From Hydractinia symbiolongicarpus (lineage: Eukaryota; Cnidaria; Hydrozoa; Anthoathecata; Hydractiniidae), in contig NC_079876.1 in NCBI RefSeq assembly GCF_029227915.1, forward strand, positions 24,244,001 through 24,308,000: 64,000 nt of DNA, written 5' to 3'. The translations under genes were made by a program, and so were the position numbers. The notes under the pieces are model-generated. The model was not told the DNA's origin, searched no databases, and saw nothing but the letters and a program-made list of their open reading frames with translations. This document shows positions 1-12,076 of this stretch, piece after piece; the first letter of the stretch is position 1; each line of letters opens with the position of its first letter.

Positions 1-165
1 ATTACCAATCCAAAAAAGCTTACCTTGCCCTCCTACCTTCCACAAATCTCACTGAAGCTCCTCTCCACCTGACTTCCAGAACACAACACATATTAACAGA
101 TCTACGTTCTAACATTTCAACTACGTCACCTGCTCTACCTCTCAGAGTACCAACATTTATACACT
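1..165 (-). pseudogene. LINE endonuclease fragment (broken)
   Basis: Read on the minus strand from 165 down, this gives an open frame of about 45 codons with a start like NVGTLRGRAGDVVEMLE, then CCVLEVRWRGASVRF. This is the beginning of an APE-type endonuclease of non-LTR retrotransposons, where the Q/L-E-x-R-W-x-G block carries a metal-binding Glu. Near position 20 one base seems to be missing: the expected YKLFW follows in another frame. The piece runs off the left edge, so the rest of the element is not visible. The LINE endonuclease assignment rests on motif recognition; the clade is not determined. Confidence 0.6.
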
Positions 166-1607
166 AGCCGTCCTTAACCTAGTGTTATCTACCTTGTGAT
201 GTGATAGCTGGGTAACAGTCTGACGATGCTTACACCTGACATCTGTCCCACCGTGTGCGACACCTTCACTCCTTAGAGTTTCAGCCCTGTTTACGCAGTT
301 TGTCTGATCAACTGTTCTTACGGCCATTAATAAAGAATTTTGGCATTGTTTTACAACTGGATGCCCTTCCTAGCGCCAACCGTTCACACACTGGACCAGG
401 TGTTTTTTTAAAGTGACACCATCACTGTGGCATTTCATAGGACTTCTACAATCGCCCATTTAAACTAAGGTATGATGGAGGATGTTCAACTCCTCTCTTG
501 TCTCTTAAAGAGACCCTTTACCCAAGACCCTTCACCCACACTGTTTATAAACAAAGAAACAACTCAAAAGAATCAATTCTCTCTCCTGCTCCACCAGAAA
601 AAAAGTGTGCAGGCATCAGTAAATTATTACAAAAATAACAAAACGTTTTTTATGATTATTTAAAAGGTTTTGGAATTTGCAGTTGCTTGTTGTTTCGTTT
701 ATTTCACCACTGTTCGAAAGGTTTTTTTCCATTTCTTAGAATCATTTTTTAAGAAAAAAAATCGATTTTTTTTCTCACTGGTAAAATCAAACTTTTTTTC
801 TTTATCTCCATAGACCACACTTCTTCATGAAACTATGCTCGACCAATATCTCAAATTTAAATATTAAAGGTAATGATACACTATAATTTTCATTTGGTTT
901 CTTCATACAATATCGCTTTTTTTCGTTCTTTTATTTTCACTTGCCTGATGAAAATAAAGAGTGCAAATAGAAGAACTCTAACAATAAAAATCATATTGCA
1001 CTCTGCACCGTCTGATAACTATTCTTTTCTTACACAATTGAATAATTTTGATGTATGAGTAACGTTTAAAATAACGGCAAGTGAACACTTAATAGCACAA
1101 TTCAGGCAAGTTGTAGACTAGAAGTCCGTTTTGACATTTAGAACCTTAAATGGCAAGTAATTTACAATCGTGAATTTCATGAGTGCAAAGATGCTCCAGC
1201 AATTCACAAAACAAAAAAAACAACAATAGTCTCTTTCACATTTGCGTTTATCTAGTATATGTTTCTACAGCAATTGTGTGTGCGTTGTAATCGTAAGGTT
1301 GTAATCATAAGTGCGACATTTGAAGTAGTGTTGGCTTCTTGTTCGTACATATATTCTGTTATTTGTTTTTATAACGTATACGGTCAGTTTATAACTTTTT
1401 GTTAATTAATATCTTTATTATAATGTGTGAATTTATATCTTTATTATAATTTTAATACAAAGAATTTAGACTAATGAATGCCAATGAAATAAATCATCCT
1501 TTAAATCAGAACAAAATTTATATAGCTATAACAGGACTTAAAAAATTAGGTACATGCATGTGCACAAAAAACCATGCACATAAAAAATGACGCTGTCAAT
1601 TTTATGC
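166..1607. other. non-coding, AT-rich
   Basis: I see no gene, RNA or clear repeat boundary here. The short frames at 472-663 and 873-1058 have low-complexity, AT-driven composition and no recognisable domain. The first 300 bases could be the 5' part of the LINE relic at the left edge. Confidence 0.5.
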
Positions 1608-2946
1608 TACCGTATTTTCCGGTATATAACCTGCATATCGTATAACCCGCAGCTCAGCTTTTTTAGGGAGTTATAAACTGGTTGTTATCAGATAGCCTGC
1701 ACATTCGTATAACCCGCATAAAATTTCAATCAATGTATTTTATTTACCCGCACCTCTTTGCATAACCTGCGTCGTGTTAAGAAAAAAAGTTTGCGTATTT
1801 TTACTTAGCCTAATCATTTTATAAACATGTGCGTCTTTTCTGTTTTTTTCATGCTGGAGACAAGTGGGGACGTTTAAACTTGTGAACCCCAAACACGAGA
1901 ACCGAGTGTCTGAACTAGCGACTGTCTCAGTCTTAACTTCCTTGTCTCCGATTGCAGGAATAATAATGAATTCAAATAAATTTGACAAGTTTATCTTCTG
2001 CTAATGCCGACAGTACTAAATCAGACAACGCTGTTTTCTTTTTATTTGTAGACATTGGTTTCAGCCAATAATAACTCTTGCTCCATGCAATTAAACAAAC
2101 AAACAAAAAACCATTCTATCAGGTTATAAACCTAAAGTAAAATCTCTGTTTCTTATATGTATATTTAAGTTTTTTTGGCATAAAAATAAACATAATAATT
2201 ATCACGGATTGTCTGAACGTTCTTGTCTAATGTTTATAGAATTTTGTTATTTTTTTATATCGCAGCAATCACAGTGTGCATGATAAAATGAATGGCGGCA
2301 ATAAGGAGGAGATAATTGCGTGTGTCTAATTAATTGTATTTTATATTTGATATTTTTAGTGGTGACCTGTTTCTCGAAGGTAGCGAAGATAAAAAAGAAA
2401 ATTATTATTATTATTTCAATTTTAACATTTTTCAATATTTTTAACAGGAATTAATAATTAAGTCCTGGGCACTAGGTTGTGAAATACGTGTCAATTAAAC
2501 CTAAAAATGATACCTGCAATATTGCTCTATTACCAGAAGCAAATCATTTCAATGTGCTCAATGTGATTGCAAAGATATAAATAGATTAGAATTACATTCA
2601 ACCCAAAAGAAAAATGATCTCCAGAATTGTGTTTCAGAGAGAGCTCGTAATATTAGCACTGGCAAGCAATAGAAAGTTAAAGCAATTTCACTGTGTGAAA
2701 AAAATTAAATCACGTAGTTGAAATAAGATTACGTAGATATAGGATCGTGCATACAGTTATTAATGTACGCATTTTATACCGTTGGTACTATTTTCTTTAT
2801 TGAATGTATAAACTTTAAATTTCACAATAAATGAGAGAAAATATAAAACTTATCACATAACCTGCACCACATTATAACCCGCACCAATGGTGGAAGTAGT
2901 AAAAATCAACTTATAACCCGCGGGTTATATACCGGAAAATACGGTA
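1608..2946. mobile_element. 1.34-kb inverted-repeat DNA element
   Basis: The left end reads TACCGTATTTTCCGGTATAT and the right end is its reverse complement, giving a near-perfect terminal inverted repeat of about 24 bp. Each end begins with TA, so a TA target duplication outside a CCGTATTTTCCGG terminus is likely, as in Tc1/mariner-like elements. The motif ATAACCYGC recurs several times just inside both ends (about 1629, 1647, 1708 and 2866, 2880, 2913). The interior has no recognisable transposase; the minus-strand frame at 1740-1988 (82 codons) matches nothing I know. Probably non-autonomous. Confidence 0.75.
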
Positions 2947-3348
2947 CTTTTAAGTTCAATGGTTAAATCAGATTTCTATTTGTTCATGACCCTTACTTCT
3001 CTTGTTTTCTCATTGTTGATAAACCAGATATATACTTCCATTAAAATGTGCGTAATTTGTTTTCCAAAAGGGACTGTACTCAACAACATGAAACCAAGGG
3101 GCAAGTGCTGGACTAAGGGCCCTGCAATGAAAAAGCTCGAAATACAGTGTTACATTGCTGATTGCCATTACAACATGGTTTAATGCTCATGCACATTTTT
3201 AAACTACGAGGTACACAAAAAGACGTGTACCGACATTTTGAATTTAAATGCCCTGACTAAAATGCCAGAGAACAGCATTGGAATATATGTTATAAAGTAA
3301 AAACTATAAGTTGTTCTCTGTCTTGCAATACAAGAATATAAAACTTAC

Positions 3349-3621
3349 AATTAACAACTATGCTCTGATTTTTTGATGATGACATTTCAGAACCAGATCC
3401 ATTTTTTGCTGTACAAGAATATACACCAGCTTTTTCTTTTGTAATATTAGTGATATTTAATGTCTGCGAAATTTCATCAGGGACTTGACTATTATTTTTA
3501 AACCATTTAAATGTGACAGCAGTAATGTCTGTTTCAATGCTACAGTTGAGTTGTAAATTAGAGCCTGCATTCACTGTTGCAGTGCCTTCTGTAATTTCAA
3601 CTGTAGGATTCGGTATTACTC
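3349..3621 (-). CDS. exon 2 of divergent paralogue: Ig domain
   Basis: Minus-strand exon of 273 nt with acceptor CTAG before 3621 and donor GTAAGT after 3349, phase 1 at both ends. It encodes GVIPNPTVEITEGTATVNAG, then a Cys, the core FKWFK and the C-strand motif GVYSCTAKNG: a complete Ig (I-set-like) domain with both Cys and the Trp. Several NxT/NxS sequons are present. Length, phases and sequence closely match the + strand Ig1 exon at 18791-19063. It belongs with the signal-peptide exon at 3747-3795. Downstream exons of this gene are not found between 1 and 3348 and presumably lie beyond the left edge. Confidence 0.85.
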
Positions 3622-3746
3622 CTAGATCGAAAAAGTTATTACAATTATGCTGAGAGTAATGTATATAGTCTATTTACAACAAGTAATTCTTTATGAAGCA
3701 GCAACAAAATATCAATATAGCTAGTTATATAGGAATATAAACAAAC

Positions 3747-3795
3747 CTTGTACAAATGAGAGATGAACTACAACAAATATCGAAAACCAAATCAT
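3747..3795 (-). CDS. exon 1 of divergent paralogue: start and signal peptide
   Basis: The ATG at 3795 (reading down) gives MIWFSIFVVVHLSFVQ, a hydrophobic signal-peptide-like stretch, ending in phase 1 at a GTTTGT donor. An AG acceptor-like site lies about 40 nt upstream, so a 5' leader intron is possible. The intron to the Ig exon is only about 125 nt. The layout copies the + strand gene, whose first coding exon (18600-18639) is also a short signal peptide ending in phase 1. The gene product is a predicted secreted or membrane Ig protein; only its first 107 codons are visible. Confidence 0.75.
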
Positions 3796-3899
3796 TTCAT
3801 CACGTTATTAATGAATTTTTTACTTCTAAAAATACACAATAGTATATTACATAAATCATGTGTTTTCTAGTGATCAAAGATTTTGAGATGCACTAAGGT

Positions 3900-5822
3900 A
3901 TCGTCTCAAAATGTTTGTACGTAGTTCGTTTAATTCATACAAAAAACTTTGTATCATTTATTAAATCTTTTGTATCATTTTATTTGTAATACAAACCTTT
4001 TCGTATTATCAAAATTACAAGTTCGTATAAGGTTTGTATCATTTAAAATAAAGTTTGTATGCAGTTCATATTATTTCAATGAAATTTGTATAAAGATTTG
4101 CTTATACAAAGTTCGTTTATTAGCTATAATTGGACTATTATCGATAGTCTTTATATTGAAATATTTTCAACAATTATAAAGTTCGTTTTGTTATACAAAC
4201 TTCATTTATTTTAATCAATCTTATTATCTAAGGTCTTTAGAGATCGTCTCCACGGCATCGTATAAAGCAAAAAGACGCATTTTTGCTAGTCTTTTCAAAG
4301 AAGTCAACCTTGTATATTTTACTTCTTTTATTTCTGGTTTCGTATTGAAATAATTATGCGCAATTACGCTGGTACTTTTGAAGTTCGTTTTAAGTTTACT
4401 TAGTTTACTTAGTTTAAAGTTTATTTACTCAATTTACAGTCAATTTACTTAGTTTAAAGTTTGTATCATTTCTTTTAGTGTTTAAAAAAAAACTTTGTTT
4501 AATTCTTTTGTTTCTGGTTTCGTATTGACATAACAAGAAACCGCGTTTGGTTTGAAATCACACATAAAGAACAAACATTTCAATCTGCGCATTCCTGCAA
4601 AGAATATGTTGATATAATACCGATCCAGATATTATTAAAAAAATAATAACCTGCAATTCCAGTTGCATCACTTGCATATTCATAAATTTAGTATTTGAGC
4701 AAGCCAAGAATAAACCCAGCCTTTGAAGTGTTAAGAATAAGAATTTTAAAAGTGTTCTGCGTAGGAGGTCGTCAAACTTTCTTTATGCTTCAAAATTCTG
4801 ATCACTTTGGACAAAAGCTTTTTTTCAAAAACATTTTTCCTTATTTCCTTATTTCAAAAGAATATGCAGAAAGAAAGCAAAACCAAATATGAGTTTTGCT
4901 TTTGCGAGAGCACATGTTAAAAAATAAAATAAGGAACTATACAAACTTTATAATTTTGAAAGTTAGAACTTTATATGTTAATACAACATTGTCCAGAAAA
5001 AACACAATAAATTATACAACACGCAAATTCTTGGCTACGATTCCTTAACACATGGCAAAATACACATAATAAAAATTGGTTTGTCTGTTTGTTTGCTTGT
5101 TCGTTCTGTTTCATAAAAAGAAGAAAAAAAATATTCCCTGTATAAAGTCTCTAAACTCTGGCTAGCTATGAGGAACTCTACAAACAGAAAGAAATGTTAC
5201 ATATTGTAACATAAAAACACTTTAAAACATAGCGTCCTTTCAAATCATCCTAAAATTGTTGGTTTTTAAATTATGTTTACTACACTTTATTTTTGCTTGA
5301 AAAAATTCAGCAACAACAGTTTGCACCATGCTTCAATAAAAACAGCTAAAGATAAAGGTCTTCTTCACAAACTTTATACCAAGAAAGCACAACATGAGCT
5401 TTCCGTTTATGCGAGAAAATAGTAGAGAGCATTTTTATCCAGTGAAATAAACAATAACAATGACTTGAATCCAGTGTGTTGAAACTTTCCTAAAGACCGC
5501 CGTCGTCACGACGAAAGGGTAAACCAACATATCACACTACTCCATATGTGTGATTTAATTATGCGCAATACCGGTACTTTTGAAGTTCGTTTCAAGATCG
5601 TATAGCAATTTACTTTGTTCAAAGTTTGTATCATTTCATTTTTTATGATAAAAAAAACTTCGTTTAAGTTTGTATCATGTATTATAAAAGTTCGTATAAA
5701 CTTCGTTTATATTTTTTATTTTTAAACAAAGCACTTCCTATGACATTCGTTTAACGAAACGAAGTACTTTGTAGCGTTCGTATAATTATACAAAAAAAAA
5801 CATACAAACATTCTGAGACGAT
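3900..5822. mobile_element. 1.9-kb inverted-repeat DNA element
   Basis: Left end ATCGTCTCAAAATGTTTGTA (3900-3919) and right end (5803-5822) are reverse complements with one mismatch in 20. Inside both ends are many copies of short words such as GTTTGTATCATTT and AAAGTTCGT, i.e. subterminal repeats. No transposase frame is seen. I could not fix a target duplication. It lies about 105 bp upstream of the minus-strand start codon at 3795, so it sits in the likely promoter region of that gene. Confidence 0.7.
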
Positions 5823-8800
5823 CATTAAGCCATCTCATTTAACAGGGTATATATGCAAGTTTGCATACAGCATAATTAATTCTTGAAAGATGACCTGGTT
5901 AGGAAAAATATGATATTATTAAAATATATAATAAAAATTATAGTTAGCATATTGTAACACATGGATTTCCAAATTAAACATAACAAAAAATCATGTAGCT
6001 ATATAACTAGTTGGCATGTCTTGTTCATTGAAATAAAAGCAAAGGCTTAAGTTCCAGAAAAAAAGGCGAGAAAATCAGACTGTATTTTTCAGGCTGGTCA
6101 TATGATTTAAGGTAAAACACGCTGTCATGTAGTCACCTCTTCATAAATAAATAGGGGTTGAATACCTGTCATATTGTGTAGTTTTGGGAGGGTTTTTGCT
6201 AGTTTAGCTGTATATAATTTAATTCTTCTTTAATGAAAGCTTCTTCCGTTAGAGTGTGATCTTGAAACGTTTTCCCTTCAGTGAAAGTTGTACCACGTGA
6301 CATTCAGACCACGTGAATATCTTTTGAGTGATGCTACTACCTTGGTCGGAAGAATTTGATTCTGTTAAATGCTTAAATGAACTCCCAACTAATCAATATT
6401 TACGTTTTTCAGGATTATAGGCATGTGCAAAAAAAGTCAGAAAAATCGACAGCCAAAAAATGCTGACCTGGTGAAGAAAGTCAAATTATAGTTAAGAACT
6501 TTTGTATTGTGGCTTTTATAATATAAATCTAAACTACATGCCAATGCCTTTATCTGAAAATAAAGCTTGAAATAGACAGGTTGATATTTGAAATGAGGTC
6601 CTTCTTAGGCTGTTTTGTTGCGTGAAGGTATAACTACGACTTTGTATGAATATATGTCAATCAGAAGTCATCCATCTACACTCAATAATAGTTTGAAGAC
6701 TCAAAAATGTTTTGGTAGAAAGAAATGGGCTGAAAAAGACCTTTCTTTAGCAAATTTCCCCATCTTGCTGCCTGCCACACAGTTCTTAGAGCCAGAAGGG
6801 CTTACCACGGAAAATGTAAACATTCAAAAAGGTCTACAGGATGCGAATAAAACGGAAAATGTGTAGCTAGCTAGCTAGCCACCTATTGCTCGATACAACT
6901 ATTTCCAGTCTCATAACAAAAACATAACTGTAGTCATCAAGCATGATAAAAATGATTAGTTTTTTTAACTTGAGAAATAAGGTCAAAAAGACTATTCAAG
7001 TATTACTATAAATCCAAGCAAAAATATTAAATATATTAGCTTAAGCTAGCTAGCTAGCTAGCTTGCTGGTTTCAAATAATACTAATAAAAAGACAAGCTA
7101 TATTCGGTACTACCTGTCTAAAACTTAAGCAAAATACCTCAATTATCCTATTATAAGTCTGAATGGAGTAACTTTCTTTTAAATATTTAAGTTTTTTAGG
7201 AAACATAAAAAAGTTAATCATTCCGAAACCATTGTTATGAAAATGATTTTGACTTGTCAAACCAATAAATCTGCCTTATACTCAACTATATTTAACTGGG
7301 TGACGAAGTCAACGGATTCCAATTTGTATTTTCTTATTTATTTTTTTGTGGGAGTTCTTGATATTATTCTTGACTTTCAGTCTTCGTTGTTGTTTTTTTG
7401 ACAACTGACTTTTTATGACGGAGAAGTACCAGAACCAATCGATATTAAGGTGGTGGTAAACTGCTGGCTCCTGAAGAATTAAAATTTCCAAGTAGTGATT
7501 CGTTAATAACCAAAAGTGACGCTGAAATGCATTTTTAGAATAACAACTTTCTTTCTAAAAGTGTTGTATCAGCCTCGTAATTATTTCATGCGTATTTTTA
7601 CTCCAGGGACGTTTCTTTAGCAGATACAAGAATTATTTTCTAAATGTACATTATATCCATCCTTATAACAAAGAGTAAACGCTCAGAGCCCTACTGATAG
7701 CATAGAAAGTTAAAGACATCAAAAAAAAACTTGTGACCTTTGTATATACAACGACTATATTGGATCTTTCGACCTTCAGCAAAGTTTTTATTGTTAACTG
7801 ACATTGAATCAGTTTTAGAGGTTTGTCGTTTGGAAATCATAAAAAACCTCTCACCCCTCAACATTATGTCCCAAAATCAACCAATCCTCTCTTGAATGCG
7901 ACAAGAGAACGTGGGTTGCAAGTTGACAACCTCGGTTAGAATTAATTAAAATTTAATTGAGCGTCGCGCGTTACGTCATTATTGTTTCGTAACTCTAATC
8001 ATCCTGTGTCATGTTTGCTAATGCATTACTTTTGCTGACAAGTTGTCGTAGGAAAAGATTTTATCACCGGGGAGCCAAGGTCAGTCTCACCTGAGTGTAC
8101 TTAAAACAAAAACATTTCTTAAATGCGTTCCTATATAAATAAAAAAATGTATTCTTGAATCCTTGCCTTGTACAAATTTATATTGTATTTTTTTTCTAAT
8201 TTTAAACAATCAGGGTAGATCAGAATCTTCAGTTGGACCTTTGACAACGAGAAAAAGCATACCGCTCCGATTTCAGAAGTAAAATTGTTCTGTTACAGTT
8301 CTGCGACAGCCCCCAGTTTATAGTTATAACGACGTTGTATGCTGCACAATAAGGCAACACAAGAGGTTTTCTCTTTTACGTCAATCGTATGTTTTTTCAA
8401 TTTTTTGATGTTAAACTTGAGTACAAAAAGGATCTGTTCGGAATCGAAGATTCAAAAACAAAGGGAAGGAAGGCTGGTCACACATACTTACTCACAATTA
8501 GTGATTTAATTGTAACTACTGTTTGTTTTCTATGTTTCTCACAGAATGGACTGCTGAAAATTTGGACAGGTCCAGCTGGATCCTTACAAATATCAAGAAA
8601 CACAGCGCTGTTGAGAATAAAATAGATTCCTAGCGACAAGGTTTATATTCTATCAGGATTAACTGCTTTTTAGTCTTCGATTTTCGTATTTGCTCACAAT
8701 CTGTTAAAACTTACGACTACCGAATGATGAATGAGCGTCATATTTTTTAGGCAACTTAAACAGAAAACTAAAAAGTTTATTGTGACAAAAAAAGTCAATA

Positions 8801-9492
8801 ACAACAAAACAAACAATCGTATTTCTAGGAAGAATGTTGGTGTCTTATTTCACACACATTATAAGCACTCTCCTCCTGTCTGTATGTTGTGGCGAGAATT
8901 TTTACTTATCGGGAAATTTTGCGGTGAAAAACCTGTTCGCTGATTCACCTTCTCCTAGTAGAGAATCGGCTTCACAATTTTGCGGGAATTATAATAAAAA
9001 AAAATGGCTAACGATTAATTAATACATATAGCTACATAGGATTTTATGCTATCTAAACTTCCCTTGTTTTAATCCTAGAAAAAGCCTTTCATATAACGTA
9101 AACAAAAGCAGAAAGATATAATCCATAACAGACATGCGGTAAGAAATCTTTTCTAACATTTGATGTATGCTTAGCGATGTTACAATGTAAAGAAAGATTT
9201 TTCTCCCATTTCTTCTCCTTTACATGGTTGTTACAAATAATATAACCATCATTTCATAGAAAGCTGTGTTATCATAGCTGCGCACTGATTTATGTTGGTA
9301 TACACGGCATATAATACAGACGTGTTCTGGCATTGCGTCATATACTCCCATAATCATCATGCATAAACACATTGAACAACAAAGAGTTTGATGCTTAGAT
9401 TAGTTGCTACTCATTCATTTTTGAATTTCTTTCTGTCCTAAACTTATTTTCCTAACCAGGTGACATGTTGAAATATAAATATAGGACTTATT
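5823..9492. other. intergenic, no gene seen
   Basis: No exon of the Ig/FN3 family or any other recognisable product on either strand. Self-complementary (AGCT)n runs occur near 6866-6883 and 7044-7064. Two CACGTG words lie near 6293 and 6311. Frames such as 8389-8625 (78 codons) have no visible domain. Sequence rich in GCGAAAATT-like words near 8920-8990 may be old MITE debris. Confidence 0.4.
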
Positions 9493-9515
9493 TTAACCCT
9501 ATTCGGTCCGGGATC
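9493..9515 (+). mobile_element. transposon end of TTAA type
   Basis: TTAA followed by CCCTATTCGGTCCGGG. The same terminus, reversed, ends a 700-bp insertion at 27915 that is flanked by TTAA. This marks one end of a copy of that family running rightward. I do not find the opposite end, so the copy is truncated or too diverged to delimit. Confidence 0.6.
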
Positions 9516-11818
9516 TTGCCAATCCCGTCCCCAGGGGCTTTTCCCTTTTTGACAGGTTAGCCGTAAAGTAAGCCCTATCTACTTAAAATTCAATTACTTT
9601 AGTGCCAAAGCGAATTTTCTTATTCTGTTTGAATTTTTTGATAGTTAAAAAGATAACATAATTTCTGATTTTTACATGATCGTATGAAAAAAATGCTATA
9701 GGTTGCCGAAGACTCTCCCCGATTTTTGGGTTAAATCCAAAAAAACAAAAACATACTACTGTGTCTAAAATAAGGTTTGAATTAGTTGCAGTGGTGGGAC
9801 CATCATTTCACACTTTTTCTGTGGGATACATGAAAATTATTGGGTTGTGTACGATGTTTTTTGAAATTCTTACCCACCTGGAATGGCAGTCAGGACGACC
9901 CTTAGTGAAAAGTATGATTTTAGCGGAAACTATATTTTCAGTTTTTTCCCCCGCACTTCTTATTGCCAATAATTATGATTTGCGAAATTTTATATTCCAG
10001 AAAATTACGCATAATACTCATCCGCGATAATTAGCTAACGTTCGCAAAATTACCACAAAAATTGCTACGCGGAAATTAATCTTGTTAAGGTACCTGTAGC
10101 AAATGTAAAAAGCATCAAACTCGTCCCCAGGCACTTTTGACTTTATGACATCGAAACCGGCGGAGAAAAAAACCTTGGTACAGGCTGGTGAGTTCTGTAA
10201 TGCGATTGGTTTACATCCAACATAGATAATTCATTCACCGTCATAATATATGCAAGGATTTACTATAAAGATAGCGGCTTTGACATAGGCAACAAATCCT
10301 GGGGACGAGTATGAACAAACATGATTTTATATTTCAGGTTACAAAAATAATGTTTCAAATACTAGTATAAATAATTAAATATTTGATGAAACGGTCACCA
10401 TGTAATATCCCATAACAATATAACAAACAACTTTTTCCGATATTATTGAGAGTGACAACGAAAGAAATAAACCTTTAAAATACTTTAAAAGATTAAAATA
10501 TGACATATATTAAGGCAAAAAATTTCACAAAATAAATTTTGGCGATAAAAATTTCTGCGATGCGAAATAAAAATTTCTATTTGCAAAAATTATTTCTGAA
10601 AAAATATTATATAATAGATATTTTACTAAATGAAACCAAAATGGATTTTTATAAAAAAAACATTTAATTGCCTAACTTATTTTATGTAAGACAAAGTTTG
10701 GGAACAGAATATTATTTTATAAACATTCTAGTCATAATAAAACAGCTTACTGGCAGGATTTGAAAATATAAAGACCTAAACGAATAAAAAAATTATCTGA
10801 TTGTTCTCGCATGATGTGCTTTTCAAGAGAGAAACAAGACGCACGGGGGATTGAGGATTTCCGCTATTAGCCAAAAAGATTTTAAAATTTGAAGTTGATC
10901 TTGAAACCAGAGAATTATGGGGTAGTTTCGTCATTAGTTTCTTCATTTTCACCAATGTGCCGCTGAATTTTGCAGCCACATAATAATTCAAACTCTCGTG
11001 TTATATCGAGTCTGTAGAAGACAGAGCCGTTGGCAACCTTTTCAATTTTGTAACGACTTCACCCCTAGTCGCGAACACTCCACCTGTTTCAGTGCAAAAT
11101 AGAAAAAAAGAAGAAAACTGCAACAAAAATTGGAGGAAATAAAGATATGAGAGAAATTTTTAGCTTGGCAAAAAAAAGAAAGAGATAAAAGTTATTGTAA
11201 TAGGTTGATAGATTGAAAAAAGAAAGAGATAAAGTTATTGTAATAGATTGATAGACTGAAGAAAGTAAAAGATTATAGGCGCATTAACTATATCCATCCA
11301 TTCAGCCTTAAATTTGCTTTGAATTAAATGATTTTTTCGCGTGAAAAACGTTTTTTTAAATTGGCTATGATATCGCGTGAAAAACCTTTTGCGTTTTGCT
11401 CTATTGGAATTTTCAAAGGCGGAAGCTTTCCCGAAAGAGGGCAAAAAGACGAAAAACGCGTGTGAAAATGTTTCTGCCTCATGTTTCTGCCCTTAAAGTA
11501 ATACTTTGAAAACATGCACGGAGAGTATCAGGATCAAGTAAAACGGACCGCAAACTTTATCAATGGACTGGATTCGCGAGAAGAAAGAATCCAAAAATAA
11601 TACCTTGTGAACATGCCTCCTTTAAGAGTAAAGAATTTTCCCAAAAAACTTTAAAATATTGCTTAAGCCTGGTTCCCACCATGCGTTTATTGATAAACAT
11701 ATGTTTATTTTAAAAGTTTTGAAGTTAAACTTATAGGTGGGAATGCTAAAAATAAACGCATGATGATTTTACATGCAATAAAGATATGTTTATGCATGCA
11801 TCTATCTATATTATAATA
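9516..11818. other. intergenic, probably transposon debris
   Basis: No recognisable coding exon. CCAGGGGCTTTT / CGTCCCCAGG-like words recur at about 9528, 10111 and (reversed) 10290, suggesting decayed repeat sequence. From about 11660 to 11770 the words TTCCCACCATGCGTTTAT and AGGTGGGAATG suggest another small inverted-repeat element that hosts the microsatellite element following it. Confidence 0.35.
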
Positions 11819-12076
11819 CCGTCCGTCCGTCCGTCCGTCCGTCCGTCCGTCCGTCCGTCCGTCCGTCCGTCCGTCCGTCCGTCCGTCCGTCCGTCCGTCC
11901 GTCCGTCCGTCCGTCCGTCCGTCCGTCCGTCCGTCCGTCCGTCCGTCCGTCCGTCCGTCCGTCCGTCCGTCTGTCTGTCTGTCACGCAAAATGTTAGCTT
12001 AGCTGCGCAGGTAGCGAGACGCACGCAATGCGGTATAAAAAGGACGAGCGAACCCGTGGATTTTTCCACGGGCTAA
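11819..12076 (+). mobile_element. microsatellite-bearing element, copy A: (GTCC)n plus conserved tail
   Basis: About 150 bp of GTCC repeats (then three GTCT units) is followed by a 95-bp tail starting GTCACGCAAAATG and ending in a hairpin, CCCGTGG-ATTTTT-CCACGGG, directly before CTAA. Copy B at 45354-45695 has the same tail at about 90% identity but a TCTG microsatellite. A conserved tail with a 3' hairpin plus CTRR and an internal microsatellite resembles non-autonomous Helitron-like (HINE/Helentron) elements; that class is inference. The long PSVR frames here are microsatellite translations, not genes. Confidence 0.65.

Noticed and set aside
9761-10030. 89-codon + strand frame
   Set aside because: No domain; lies in AT-rich sequence with repeat-like words after a transposon terminus.
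11705-12076. Long open frames of PSVR / TDGR repeats on both strands
   Set aside because: They are translations of the GTCC microsatellite in every frame; no unique coding sequence.
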